DNA from: Mytilus trossulus | Lineage: Eukaryota > Mollusca > Bivalvia > Mytilida > Mytilidae | Reading direction: 5' to 3' | Assembly (NCBI RefSeq): GCF_036588685.1 | Contig: NC_086375.1 | Span: 8,177,916 to 8,241,915 of the forward strand | Length of the DNA: 64,000 nt | Part shown: positions 10,361 to 21,117 of the stretch, piece by piece | Layout: each line of letters opens with the position of its first letter | Numbering within the stretch: the first letter of the stretch is position 1 | Program-made: the position numbers and the translations under genes | The notes under the pieces: model-generated | Told to the model about the DNA's origin: nothing | Seen by the model: only the letters and a program-made list of their open reading frames with translations | Databases searched by the model: none

Positions 10361-10660
10361 TTACTGCCGTGCCCTTATTTTTGACAATTTTACTTATTAT
10401 GTCTATTTGTTTGTTCACACATTTTTGTCAATAAAATAGAATCTTATTCGACTGTCATTTAACTCAGAGGTTTTGCTATCTATGAAAACCTTGTTAAATA
10501 AGCCATTTTCTTCATAGAAAATACCTGAGTGTACATAGTCATAAATATCACAGTGGTTTTTCTATGCATTCGTTTGGTGTGTTTGGGCTTTTTACTTTGC
10601 AATTCTCCGATTGGAATTTACCTTGGAATTCCTTCAAACTCATTCAAGTATTTATTATAT
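10360..10660 (+). repeat. Diverged copy of dispersed repeat family F
   Basis: The stretch shares the motif order of the other family F copies: a TTGACAATTTTACTTATTATG segment, an expanded gap, then a CATTCGTTTG(G/A)TGTGTTTG segment and a TCCGATT...GAATTT segment. It is more degenerate than the copies at 48.1, 49.6 and 63.8 kb. Confidence 0.4.
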
Positions 10661-10984
10661 TCTTAGAATGCATTTTTAAACATTACGGCTGCTTGGTAGG
10701 AGAGTGATAGCCCGAAATTGTCCTTTGGCAGATTAATAGTAAAATAATCCATTGACAACTGCAATATATTTCAATCACATCAAAATATTATATGTTTCAT
10801 TTTTTTAAAGCATACATATTTGACATGAAAGGAAATAAATTAAATATAGAAGGCACATATGATCGTCAAGTCATGTATAAGGATTAATCAGTTAAAAATT
10901 TCCTTCGAATTTTCCTGCGTGATTTACTCTGAAATGTCTCTTTATCTAGACAACAAAAAACACCTGAATTGGTAACATATATAT

Positions 10985-11345
10985 CACACATAATCGTATC
11001 GCGGCTAAATTATCACGTTGTGATTGGTTTAACGCCGTCACGTGGTGACCCCCTATGAGACCGTAGGGGGTTAGTAAATTTCATAGGGGGTTCGTGACGC
11101 GGTAATGGTGACGTCATCTATTAATGTTGTTGTGTTTCTTTGATTATTTTTCAACAAAACGCAGCAGAAAAAGTCCAGCGTACGATAAATTCGTTATACG
11201 GTTATAATTAACTACTGACCCCCCACGGATCCATAGAGGGTGAATAAAATCCATAGGGGATTCGGCCTCCGGCCTCACCCCCTATGGATTTTACTAACCC
11301 TCTATGGATCCGTATGGGGTCAGTAGCGAACCATATAACTTATAT
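10985..11345. repeat. Palindromic GC-richer element with a long hairpin
   Basis: The interval 11212-11326 is a long inverted repeat: CTACTGACCCC at the left and GGGGTCAGTAG at the right, with CCATAGAGGGT/ACCCTCTATGG and TAAAATCCATAGGGG/CCCCTATGGATTTTA pairs inside and a GGCCTCCGGCC centre. A related short palindrome (CCCCCTATGAGACCGTAGGGGG) lies at about 11048-11070. It resembles a foldback or MITE rather than a gene. Confidence 0.6.
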
Positions 11346-11466
11346 TATTACCGGGTACAAATTTATGCACATAAGAGTATTGAATTAAAAATCATTCTTG
11401 CTAGTGTTCACTAAGTCAACGTGAATAAACTCATCATAGATACCAGGACTAAATTTTGTATATATA

Positions 11467-11505
11467 TACGCCAGACGCGCGATTCGTCTACAAAAGACTC
11501 ATCAG
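11467..11505 (-). ncRNA. Hammerhead-like motif, probably inactive copy (repeat about 11428-11515)
   Basis: The core CTGATGA and the stem II pair GTCT/AGAC are kept, but the GAAA box reads GAAT, which breaks the pair next to the cleavage site. The flank is the subfamily beginning AAACTCATCATAGATACCAGG. Confidence 0.5.
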
Positions 11506-11515
11506 TGAAACAGTG

Positions 11516-12055
11516 TGATTGCAGGTGAAATTCTTTTGACTTGTTTCAGCTATATTAAAAAAATATTATTGACTGAATCACCATTGCAACATATATCCAG
11601 CAATCAATTAATACTAACAGTATTTTTTCTTCTTCTTTAATTGATACTTTTTATCACATCGACACTTTTGTGTTAAACTTTTTTTAATATGGTCGTAATC
11701 TGACAAGAAATGTAGGTTTGAGAACGCATAAAATACAATTTTCTTTATAATCATCATTTTCAAGAATTGTAACTCCTGTAAAAAAAAATGATCAACACTA
11801 ATTTGTTAATAGTCTATTAGACTGAAGTATTGATTTCATCCTTCGATATAAACTTTGTTAAAATCATTTCCGTTATTATGTAGGCAGTGTTGATAAATAA
11901 TTGATAAGGTAATACATACGTTTTAAATACGATTATTATTGTTGAAAGTGGTGCGGTTACGTTTCCATACATTCAATAACAGTCATACCAAATATCTCGT
12001 GACGTTAGTGTGACTTGATAATGTGGATTTTAAACAGACATTAATCACATGAAAC
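11516..12055 (+). other. Upstream region of the PHR-type RING/B-box gene
   Basis: The region is AT-rich with no coding potential and presumably holds the promoter and 5' UTR. I see no TATA box that can be placed with confidence. Confidence 0.35.
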
Positions 12056-13633
12056 ATGGCCACATCTACCAGTTACACTACTGATGACATATTGATATGT
12101 TCAATATGTCTAGAAGACTTTAAAAATCCTAAATATTTACCGTGTTTACATACTTTTTGTGAAGGATGTATTTCAACCTATATTGCTTCCTGTTTTGAAA
12201 AAGGCAGTACACTTCAATTTGCATGTCCAGTGTGCAGAGAAGTTGTATCAAACCTATGTAAAAACGGTTCCGCGGATGATGTGGCAAAACATCTCCCAGT
12301 GAACTTTCTGATCGTTGTATTATTAGACTTGAAGAAGATACAACGACCAGAAAAGCGATGCATGTCTTGTGAAAGGCTAGGAATAGAGTCCACAGCAGCT
12401 TATCTTTGTGTCACTTGTTCTGATACTCTGTGCGACGCATTTCACAAATGCCATACTGCAAATAAATACACCGCAGATCACGAAATCAGGCCACTCTCTG
12501 GTGTTTTACTTGAGGAAAAGATGCCAAAAGCTTTTATCAGTAAATGTAGTGAACACACGAATGAGAAAATAAAACTCTTCTGCAAAGACCATAACATTCC
12601 TTGTTGCTCTATGTGTGTCTCTATTACACATAGAAAATGTGGAGAAATAGTTACAATTGAAGATGCTGCGAAGGTTTACCTGTCTGAAAATTCTGTTGAC
12701 AAAATTCAAAGCGAGCTTCAAGATTATTGTGAAAATATGAATACTCTCGTTTCGACCAACAAAACAGTTTTAAAAGACTTAGAATCGGACTATGAAGCTA
12801 AATCCAAAACAATTGAAACCACGTATAAAGAATTGATTGGCAAAGTTCGAGATTTTGAGACAGAAAGAAAAGCTAATTTACTGAAGATTTTTAAAGAAAA
12901 GAATGATGGAATAGGAACTCGTATAACTGTACTTGAAAATCGATTGAAAGCAATTAATTACGAACAGGAAGTTCTTAAGATAAGCAAAGAAAAAGCATCG
13001 GATGTGCAAGTATTTCTAGAAACAATAAAAGTAAGACGCCAACTCAAAGGACACAAGACGTTAATAGACGATAAGTTAAATATGACTGCTGAGGTTGAGA
13101 TGCCTAGTGTGGACAACTTCATTGAACAAATAGTAAATGAATTACAGGAAAAATGTCAAATACCTTGTTCAAGCGTTTACAAATTTAACCGTTTCGAATG
13201 GTTTGAAAGTGGCTGGGGTATACCATCTTACAGCGTTAATACGATTTCAGTTCAAGTGTCAAGTGACATTTACCTTGTTGGAATTATGTCTTTCTGTTGC
13301 AAGGAAAATTGTAAAATAACTGTTAAGTTAGGACAGGGATCTAATATCCTAGCAGAAATAACGACGGACATGGACAAAAGGAAAGCCGATGACAATTTGA
13401 TGCAAGTGGAGTTTCCAAAAGCTGTAAAACTGTCAGCTAACCACATATATGATATAACATTATGTACCAATACTTACAACACATTGATTTTCGACTATGG
13501 AGTTCGTGGACAAGCAAAAGTTAATCATGAAGGTGTAACTTTTAATTTCACATCATCTCTAAAAAATCGATCTTCTTCTACTACCGTAGAGAAAGGACAA
13601 ATTCCTGGGTTTCTTTTCAAAACAATTCGATAG
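12056..13633 (+). CDS. RING/B-box E3 ligase-like protein with C-terminal PHR-like domain, 525 aa
   Basis: The N-terminus is a C3HC4 RING with ligands C15, C18, C30, H32, C35, C38, C57 and C60. A first B-box-like cluster follows from C102-x2-C105 to about residue 145, and a canonical B-box2 starts at CSEHTNEKIKLFC near residue 163. A coiled coil covers roughly residues 210-340. The C-terminal 150 residues (from about 373: YKFNRFEWFESGWGIPSYSV, then ISVQVSSDIYLVGI, then GQIPGFLF at the end) resemble the PHR beta-sandwich of PAM/Highwire proteins. By family it is a cytosolic ubiquitin ligase, with the PHR domain as a likely substrate reader; the substrate is unknown. The coding region has no intron. 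The ATG at 12056 is directly upstream of the RING. AATAAA signals follow at 13692 and 13724. Confidence 0.88.
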   Translation: MATSTSYTTDDILICSICLEDFKNPKYLPCLHTFCEGCISTYIASCFEKGSTLQFACPVCREVVSNLCKNGSADDVAKHLPVNFLIVVLLDLKKIQRPEKRCMSCERLGIESTAAYLCVTCSDTLCDAFHKCHTANKYTADHEIRPLSGVLLEEKMPKAFISKCSEHTNEKIKLFCKDHNIPCCSMCVSITHRKCGEIVTIEDAAKVYLSENSVDKIQSELQDYCENMNTLVSTNKTVLKDLESDYEAKSKTIETTYKELIGKVRDFETERKANLLKIFKEKNDGIGTRITVLENRLKAINYEQEVLKISKEKASDVQVFLETIKVRRQLKGHKTLIDDKLNMTAEVEMPSVDNFIEQIVNELQEKCQIPCSSVYKFNRFEWFESGWGIPSYSVNTISVQVSSDIYLVGIMSFCCKENCKITVKLGQGSNILAEITTDMDKRKADDNLMQVEFPKAVKLSANHIYDITLCTNTYNTLIFDYGVRGQAKVNHEGVTFNFTSSLKNRSSSTTVEKGQIPGFLFKTIR

Positions 13634-14153
13634 GTGACAACTAAATGTAACCAAATCGATTACTATTTCGTTTTTCTGGATCGATATTTCAAATAAAATT
13701 GATTGATTTCATCTCTTTTTACAATAAAAGCTATGCATGCTTACCGACACTTTTAAATGCCCTGCACCAAGTCAGTGAAATGGTCATTGATATATTATAG
13801 TTCGTTTATGTGTGTGTTACATTTTAATGTTGTGTTTCTGTTGTGTCGTAGTTCTCTTATATTTGATGCGTTTCTCTGAGTTTTAGTTTGTAACTCGGTA
13901 TACTACTGTTGCCTTTATTTGTAGACTTCATTTTTTATTATGACGCAAATAGTAAAATAAATAGGTCGGGCTGAAAGGACTGATTGCCTAATCTAATAAA
14001 TCTTATCTTTTGCTCTATTTAGAGTGTATATTACTGATAACGTTATTTATGATTTGAAAGAATCTTATCGGCAGCAGATGATACAGACAAGAATTTTGAT
14101 TGTTTTAGTCCCTTACCGGCGACGACTAAGGGGGCTTTAGGTTTTGAATCCGC

Positions 14154-14186
<33 letters not shown>

Positions 14187-14525
14187 TATCCGTTAGTCCG
14201 GAATATCAGTGTTACACGTTTTTCTTTGTTAATTGAACATGTTAATTTGACATTTGATGTATTTTCAAACATTTATGAAAGAGGTATATTGAAAGTATTA
14301 ATTCTCTATTTAGTTTTTTTTTAAATTGGCAAGAAATTTGAATGTTAAAAATTGAAACTCATTTGAAGCCTTTTTATAGGGATCGCTTGAATACACCCTG
14401 GTAAAAGCTGAGTTGATCATGTGATAAACATGTACAGTGATTGAATCAAAGTTAGACAAAACAGAGAAAGTATAGGGAAGGCAACAGAAGGATAAACAGA
14501 TATGTTTGATTGATTCTACCTGCTA
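13634..14525. other. 3' flank with repeat family G and a CTGT microsatellite
   Basis: Positions about 13830-13935 match family G in plus orientation, seen reversed at 42.83-43.0 and 61.26-61.4 kb. A (CTGT)n tract lies at about 14152-14180. No gene is seen. Confidence 0.5.
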
Positions 14526-15965
14526 ACCAGATGCTCCGCAGGGCGCAGCTTTATACAGCCGCAGAGTTCGAACCATGAACATTGGGGCAAGTATGGACAC
14601 AACATTCAAGCTTGATACAATTCTGAATTTGGATTGTAATTAAATAATTGTCACAACACAGGTTTCTGACACACAATGAGCGGGGCGCATTGCATTTGCG
14701 CCAATTTTTGAAAATTACAATCTTTCATTTGCGCCACAAGGTAATATTTCATTTGCGCCATTTTACAGGTAATTCAGGTAAACAATAACGGAAGCGTTAA
14801 ATATGCATTTCTCTAAAAGGTTTGTCTCTACAGTATTTCTCTGGATAATGGGGTGAGTTCAATGCCACACTCATTTCAGAAGCTGAGAGTCACTAAGGTT
14901 TATGATTATATATAGTGTTCACATGTTCGAGGTGACAAGATGGACATTTTCAATTTAGACATAAAACAAGAGAATAATTTAAAAGTGTGTAATATTTGAT
15001 GACCACACTTTTAGTTTATTATCAGATCATACATTCTGAAAAAATGGAGACCAAGTCGTGAATGTGTACCCCAAATAGAAATAAACCTTGCAAAGCAATT
15101 ATAACAACTGAAATGGACTGCAGTTCATGAAAAAACGGACTATCTTTTATCAATATGGTATGCACTTGAGAGCAGAAATTTTCCAGACATGAATACATCA
15201 ATGATACAAACTTTGATTATCCATAGGTTTTTTCCAAATATATATGTTTTATACTATTTATCTGTATTTACCTGTAATATTGGCGCAATTGAAAGGTATT
15301 ATTTTGGCGCAAATGAAATATTGTTTGTGGCGCAAATGAAAGATTTTTTTGGCGCAAATGAAATGCCAATTGGCGCAAAAGCAAAGAATGAGCGCGGTAT
15401 AAGAACTTAAACTTGAAAACTTAAAATTTTAAATTGGACATTACCTATTATGGTTCAGCATCCAAAATCAAAATACATGGTTAGATTCAGCATATCAAAG
15501 AACCCCAAGAATTTAATTTTTGATGAAATTAAATAAAGCTCAATATTGGACCCGATTGACCTCAATGTGGACCAATTCAATAACCGGGCCCAAACATAAA
15601 ATATCTAATTACATGGTTAGATTAAGCAAAAATATGTACAATTTTTGTTGAAATCAAACAAAGTTTAATTTTGGACCCCACTTTGGACCAAACTGAAAAC
15701 TGGGCCTATAATCAAAAATCTAAATACATGTTTAGATTCAGCATATCAAAGAACCACAAGGATTCAATTTTTGTTGATATCAAACAAAGTTTAATTTGGG
15801 ACCAACTTGAAAACTAGGCCCATAATAAAAAAAAATAAGTACATGTTTAGATTCAGCGTATCAAATAACTCCAAGGATTCAATTTTAGTTGAAATCAAAC
15901 AGAACAAAAGTGTAATTTTGGACGACAATTTGGACCAACTTGAAAACTGGGCCCATAATAAATAA
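14526..15965 (+). repeat. Partial copy of repeat family B, interrupted by a MITE
   Basis: The start ACCAGATGCTCCGCAGGGCG matches the complete copy at 28608. After the inserted MITE (14683-15386) the sequence resumes the same family, with repeated blocks ending in TTTAATTTTGGACC and ACTGGGCC. The right end is lost where family A begins. Confidence 0.7.
14683..15386. mobile_element. MITE with subterminal CATTTGCGCCA repeats and 8-bp duplication
   Basis: The element is flanked by AATGAGCG at 14675-14682 and 15387-15394. The ends contain CATTGCATTTGCGCCAA on the left and the reverse complement of CTTTGCTTTTGCGCCAA on the right. Each arm holds three to five copies of CATTTGCGCCA, in opposite orientation. 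The host repeat family B is contiguous on both sides. An 8-bp duplication is compatible with hAT-type transposition. There is no coding capacity. Confidence 0.7.
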
Positions 15966-18870
15966 CTAGAGGCTCTTAAGAGCCTGTGTCGCTCACCTTG
16001 GTCTATGTGCATATTAAACAAAGGACACAAATGGATTCATGACAAAATTGTATTTTGGTGATGCTGATGTGTTTGAAGTTCTTACTTTACTGAACGTTCT
16101 TGCTTCTTACAATTATATCATTAATGAACTTTGCCCATTAGTAGCAGAGAAAATTATTTTGTAATAATTTACTTAAATTTACCAAATAAATAAAAACTGT
16201 TAAATTGCTGAACATATTTGCTGTTTACAGTTTATCTCTATCTATAATAGTATTCAAGATAATAACCAAAAACGGCAAAATTTCTTAAAAAATAACCAAT
16301 TGGGGGCAGCAACCTTACAAATGGTTGTCCGATTCTAAAAAAAGAAAGTGCAGATAGACATTAAGTTGATTAACTCCTTGTCAGATTTGCTCTAAATGCT
16401 TTGATTTCAGAGTTATAAGCCAACATCTACATTTTATCCCTTTTTTTAGCCGTGGCGGCCATCTTGGTTGGATGGTCAGGTCATCGGACACATTTTTCAA
16501 ACTAGATACCCCAAAGATGATTGTGGCCAAATTTGGATTAATTTGGCCCAGTAGTTTCAGAGAAGAAGATTTTTGTAAAAGATTACTTAGATTTACGAAA
16601 AATGGCTAAAAATTGACTGTAAAGGATAAAATAACTCCTAAAGGGGTCAACTGACCATTTTGGTCATGTTGTCTTATTTGTAAATCTAACTTTCCTGAAA
16701 ATTATTGCTGTTTACAGTTTATCTCTATCTATAATAATATTCAAGATAATAACCAACAAGAGTGCACACACTGAAATGTCTCGCCTCCTTAACTAATCAT
16801 TGATATTATGTTGATAGTCGTAAGTATAAAGCTTTATTACAACTGTCACATAAACTTAAAATTAACCAAGATAGCTAAACAAAGACCAATGAACCATGAA
16901 AATGAGGTCAAGGTCAGATGAACCATGCCAGGCAGACATGCACAGCTAACAATGCTTTCACACATTAAATATAGTTGACCTATTACTTATAGTTTAAGAA
17001 AAATAGACCAAAACACAAAAACTTAACACTGTGCAATGAACCGTGAAATTAAGGTCATGGTCAAATAAAACGTGCGGGACTGTCATATAGATCATAAAAT
17101 ATTTCCATTCACCAAATATAGTTGACCTTCGGCATATAATATTAGATTAAAAGACCAAAACTCAAAAACTTAACTATAACCACTGAACCATGAAAATAAG
17201 GTCACGGTCAAATGACCGCTGCCCGCTAGACATATACACCTTACAATCATTCCATACAACAAATATAGTAGACCTATTGCATAAAGTATTATAAAAACAG
17301 ACCAAAACACAAAAACTTAACTTTAACCACTGAACCATGAAAATGAGGTCAAGGTCAAATGACATCTGCCCGCTAGACATGTACACCTTACAAGCATTCC
17401 ATACAACAAATATAGTAGACCTATTGCATAAAGTATAAGAGAAACAGACCAAAACACAAAAACTTAACTACAACTACTGAACCATGGAAATGAGGTCAAG
17501 GTCAGGTGACACCTGCCAGTTGGACATGTACACCTTACAGTCCTTCCATACGCCGAATATACTAGCCCTATTGCTTATAGTATCTGAGATATGGACTTGA
17601 CCACCAAAACTTAACCTTGTTCACTGATCCATGAAATGAGGTCGAGGTCAAGTGAAAACTGTTTGACGGGTATGAGGACCTTACAAGGTACGCACATACC
17701 AAATATAATAATCCTATTACTTATAATAAGAGAGAATTCAACATTACAAAAAATCTGAACTTTTTTTCAAGTGGTCACTGAACCATGAAAATGAGGTCAA
17801 GGACATTGGACATGTGACTGACGGAAACTTCGTAACATGAGGCATCTATATACAAAGTATGAAGCATCCAGGTCTTCCATCTTCTAAAATATAAAACTTT
17901 TAAGAAGTGAGCTAACACCGCCGCCGCCGCCGGATCACTATCCCTATGTCGAGCTTTCTGCAACAAAAGTTGCAGGCTCGACAAAAACAGCAAATTTTCC
18001 TCAAAATTACCTATTCAGGGGTAGCAACCTACCAACCAATTATCCGAGTCATCTGAATATTTCAGGGCAGCTAGATCTTGACCTGATCAACAATTGTACT
18101 TTCTGTAAGATTTGTTCTTTATGCTTTGGTTTTTGAGTTATAAGACAAAAACTGCATTTTACCCCCATGTTCTATTTCTAGCCATGGCGGCCATCTTGGT
18201 TTGTTGGCCGAGTGAGTGGACACATTTGTTGAACTAGATACCCCAATGATGATTATGGCCACGTTTGGTTTAATTTGGCCCAGTAGTTTCAGAGGAGAAG
18301 ATTTTTGTAAAAGATCACTAAGATTTACGAAAAATGGTTCAAAATTGACTATAAAGAGCAATAACTCCTAAAGTGGTCAACTGACCATTTTGGTCATGTT
18401 GACTTATTTGTAGATCTCACTTTGCTGAACATTATTGTGTACAGTCTATCTCTATTTATAACAATATTCAAGATAATAACTAAAAACAGTAAAATTTCCT
18501 TAAAATTACCAATACAGGGACAGCAACCTAACAACGAAATGTCGGATTCGTCTGAAAATTTCAGGGCAGATAGTTCTTAAACTGATAAACAATTTAACCC
18601 CTGTCAATTTTGCTCTTAATGCTTTGGTTTTTGAGTAATAAGCCAAAATCTGCATTTTACCCCTATGTTCTATTTTTAGCCATGGCGGCCATCTTGGTTG
18701 GTTGGCTGGTTCACCGTATACATTTTTTGACTTGATACCCCAATGATGATTGTGGCCAAGTTTGGTATAATTTGGCCAAGTAGTTTTAGAGGAGAAGATT
18801 TTTGTTAAAGTTAACGCAGGACGCTAAGTGATGAGAAAAGCTCACTTGGCTCTTTGGGCCAGGTGAGCTA
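15966..18870 (+). repeat. Copy of dispersed repeat family A with nested family C
   Basis: The start has AGAGGCTCTTAAGAGCC then TGTGTCGCTCACCTTGG; the end has AGCTCACTTGGC, a CTTTGGG loop and CCAGGTGAGCTA. Inside are blocks with TTGAGTTATAAGCC, GCCATGGCGGCCATCTTGG and GGCCCAGTAGTTTCAGAG repeated about every 500 bases. It carries the family C insertion at about 16758-17985. A partial further block continues to about 19045. Confidence 0.75.
16758..17985 (+). repeat. Family C insertion with a 147-bp tandem array
   Basis: The motif AGGTCA within TGAACCATGAAAATGAGGTC recurs at 16905, 17052, 17199, 17346, 17493, 17639 and 17794, giving spacings of 147, 147, 147, 147, 146 and 155. The left edge reads CAAGAGTGCACACACTGAAA and the right edge reads GTTGCAGGCTCGACAAAA. 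Open stretches on the minus strand here are only the repeat read through and are not genes. Confidence 0.8.
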
Positions 18871-19204
18871 AAAACTGCATTTTACCCCTATGTTCTATTT
18901 TTAGCTGTGGCGGTTGTGACGCCACACATTTTTTTAAACTAGATACCCCAATAATAATTGTGGCCAAGTTTGGTTCAATTTGGCCCAGTAGTTTCAGAGG
19001 AGAAGATTTTTGTAAAAGCTAACGACGAGACAAGTGAGCTAATAAAAGTAAATGTTAAGATTCGGCATATCAAAGAACCCCAAGAATTATATTTTGTTGA
19101 AATCAAACAAAGTTTAATTTTGGTTTCATCGAGGAGTCGCATGTTAGACGCGGACGAGCTACTATGAGTCTCTCGACCATCTAGGCTGGCAAGCTATACC
19201 CTCA
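18871..19204 (+). repeat. Truncated family A block and short spacer
   Basis: The block repeats AAAACTGCATTTTACCCC, AACTAGATACCCCAAT and CCCAGTAGTTTCAGAGGAG of family A up to about 19045, then a fragment of family B. No gene is seen. Confidence 0.6.
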
Positions 19205-19241
19205 GTAAATAGTTATCAAAAGTACCAGGATTACAATTTTA

Positions 19242-19280
19242 TACGCCAGACGCGCATTTCGTCTACATAAGACTCATCAG
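19242..19280 (-). ncRNA. Hammerhead-like ribozyme motif (repeat about 19208-19290)
   Basis: CTGATGA, the GTCT/AGAC stem, GAAA and the terminal GTA are present on the minus strand. Stem III reads ATGC/GCGT, which replaces a C-G pair by a T-G wobble. Stem I is not evident. Confidence 0.58.
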
Positions 19281-19409
19281 TGATGTCCTTTATTTCTGTT
19301 GAACAAATAGGAAAAATAAAGGTGATATCGAAATAAAAAAGAACTAAATTACAGAAATCGCTAAAATATTTATTTTATGTTAAGCTTACTTGAAAACAAT
19401 AATAAAAAA

Positions 19410-20225
19410 TGTGTAAGGGTTCCACGGAACCCGGTGTCTCGCCTACTTTTGCTGTAAATCGCAGGCTCAACAAAAGTGAGGAAAAAAATCAATAAAAATA
19501 TTCCTCTTGATACTATCTTTTGATTGTAAGAAGCTTCTGTCCAAGTTTGGTAAAAATCCAGGATAGTTTTTGAATCTAATAAATGTTTTAAAAACTTTAA
19601 CTGCAGACTGTATGTAATGTTAACTGGAAGAAAAATCTAAGTCCATTTATAAGTAAAATACGGAAAAAAAGAATTTATTTTTTCACAAAATTTACTTCTG
19701 GATACTATCTTATGATCATAAACAAGTTTCTGTCCAAGTTTGGTACAAACCAAGGTTAGTTTAAGAAAGTTATTAAGATTTTAGAAACTTTAACCACAGA
19801 GTGAATGTAATGTTTCCCCGTAGAAAAACTAAGTCCATATAAAAGTAAAATACGGAAAAAATGGATTTATTTTTTTACAAAATTTACTTCTGGATACTTT
19901 CTTATGACCGTAAACAAGCTTTTGTTTAAGTTTGGTACAAACCCAGGATAGTTTAAGAAAGTTATTAAAATTTAAAAAACTTTAACCACAGAGTGAATGT
20001 AATGTTTCCCCGCAGAAAAACTAAGTCCATTTATAAGTAAAATATGGAAAAAATGGATTTATTTGTTTACAAAATTTACTTCTGGATACTATCTTATGAT
20101 CATAAACAAGCTTCTTTCCAAGCTTGGTAGAAATCCAGTATAGTTTAAGACGACGACGACGGAATGTAGGATCGCTTAGTCTTGCTTTTTCGACTAAAGT
20201 CGAAGGCTCAACAAAAATATAGGTC
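19410..20225 (+). repeat. Family D element with a 192-bp tandem array
   Basis: It starts near AAGGGTTCCACGGAACCC (itself a palindrome) and TGTCTCGCCTAC and ends near GAAGGCTCAACAAAAATA. The phrase CTAAGTCCAT recurs at 19637, 19829 and 20021, exactly 192 bases apart, with the surrounding sequence (TACTTCTGGATACT, CCAAGTTTGGTA, CCACAGAGTGAATGTAATG) in register. Its edges resemble those of family C. Confidence 0.7.
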
Positions 20226-20651
20226 ACCGATGACTTAAAGAAAATATTTCAATTTTAACGCCAATAAATGGCATTTTTGCACCAAATGGGAGATAATTTG
20301 GAGCTTTTTCAATGATAAAAACATTTTAAAAGTCAACTGGGGCCAAACCGAATCCTTTTTTCTTGGTTGATTGTTGTACCATATCTTATTAAAAGTAATA
20401 ACTAATAGTGTAATAAATAAAATTTGTAATAAAAAAAAAATGTTTAATTTAGCCGAAATTTTTGTACATGCAAGCCTTCTTAAAGGTGATACTAGTAATT
20501 TTCATATTTAACCATGTCAGGATATGCCTTTGTTAAATCCTGCTCTCCCATTAGACAATTGGAAATGTTTGTTTCCCTATGTTTTCAAATATGAAATGAT
20601 ATTAATCAGAACTAAGCAATAATTATTCATACTGTTTCACTCAATTATCCT
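20226..20651. other. Spacer, nothing recognised
   Basis: This is AT-rich sequence with homopolymer runs and no supported gene or repeat. Confidence 0.4.
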
Positions 20652-20730
20652 AGGCTAATCCAAGTAGCTATGATGTCTTGAAAGGCTATTATATTGTTTT
20701 GCTTTGACAAAAAATAAAATAGCCTTTCAA

Positions 20731-21089
20731 TAAACTCATTATAGATACCAGGACTAAATTTTGTATATATGTCAGACATGCATTTCATCTACAAAAGACT
20801 CATCAGTGATGCTCGTATCCAAAAAAGTTAAAAAGACAGAATAAAGTACAAAGTTGAAATATTGAGGACCAAAATTTCTAAAAACATTGCCAAATACATC
20901 TAAGGTAATCTATACCTGAGGTAGAAAAGCCTTAGTATTTCAAAAATTCAAAATTTTGTAAACAGATAATATTCTGTTAGCACAAAAAGTGCTGTCACTG
21001 GGCTGGTTATACCCTCAGGGAAATAAATCTCCACCAGCAGTGGCATGGATCCAGTATTTGGAAATAAAATCATCATAGATACCAGGACT
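20731..21089 (-). mobile_element. Complete ribozyme-bearing repeat, monomer about 334 bp with short terminal duplication
   Basis: The phrase ATAGATACCAGGACT occurs near both ends (ACCAGGACT at 20747 and 21081), 334 bases apart. The interior read on the minus strand holds CTGGATCCATGCCACTGCTG, then a long AT-rich body, then the hammerhead-like core. It has the same order as the unit at 46752-47127. Confidence 0.65.
20768..20806 (-). ncRNA. Hammerhead-like ribozyme motif with a compensatory change in stem III
   Basis: The minus strand reads CTGATGA, GTCT/AGAT (one G-T pair), GAAA, then a stem III where the second pair is T-A instead of the usual C-G, ending in ATA. The paired change supports a real RNA helix. 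The fourth pair is a C-A mismatch. Confidence 0.58.
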
Positions 21090-21117
21090 CAAGACATCAT
21101 AATTATCTGGATTGGCT

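Larger units (their letters stand above)
20652..21117. mobile_element. Inverted-repeat-bounded unit containing a ribozyme-bearing element
   Basis: A 30-base arm at 20652-20681 (ending ATGATGTCTTGA) pairs with 21088-21117 (starting TCAAGACATCAT). By eye about 23 of 30 positions match, and every mismatch is a transition. Inside the left arm lies a second hairpin (GAAAGGCTATT ... AATAGCCTTTC). The ribozyme-bearing repeat fills 20731-21089. Confidence 0.6.

Noticed and set aside
17174-17993. Open frames on the minus strand with repeated MVCFSYTLCNRSTIFVVWN-type peptides
   Set aside because: They are the 147-bp tandem array read in one frame; 147 is divisible by 3, which keeps the frame open by chance.
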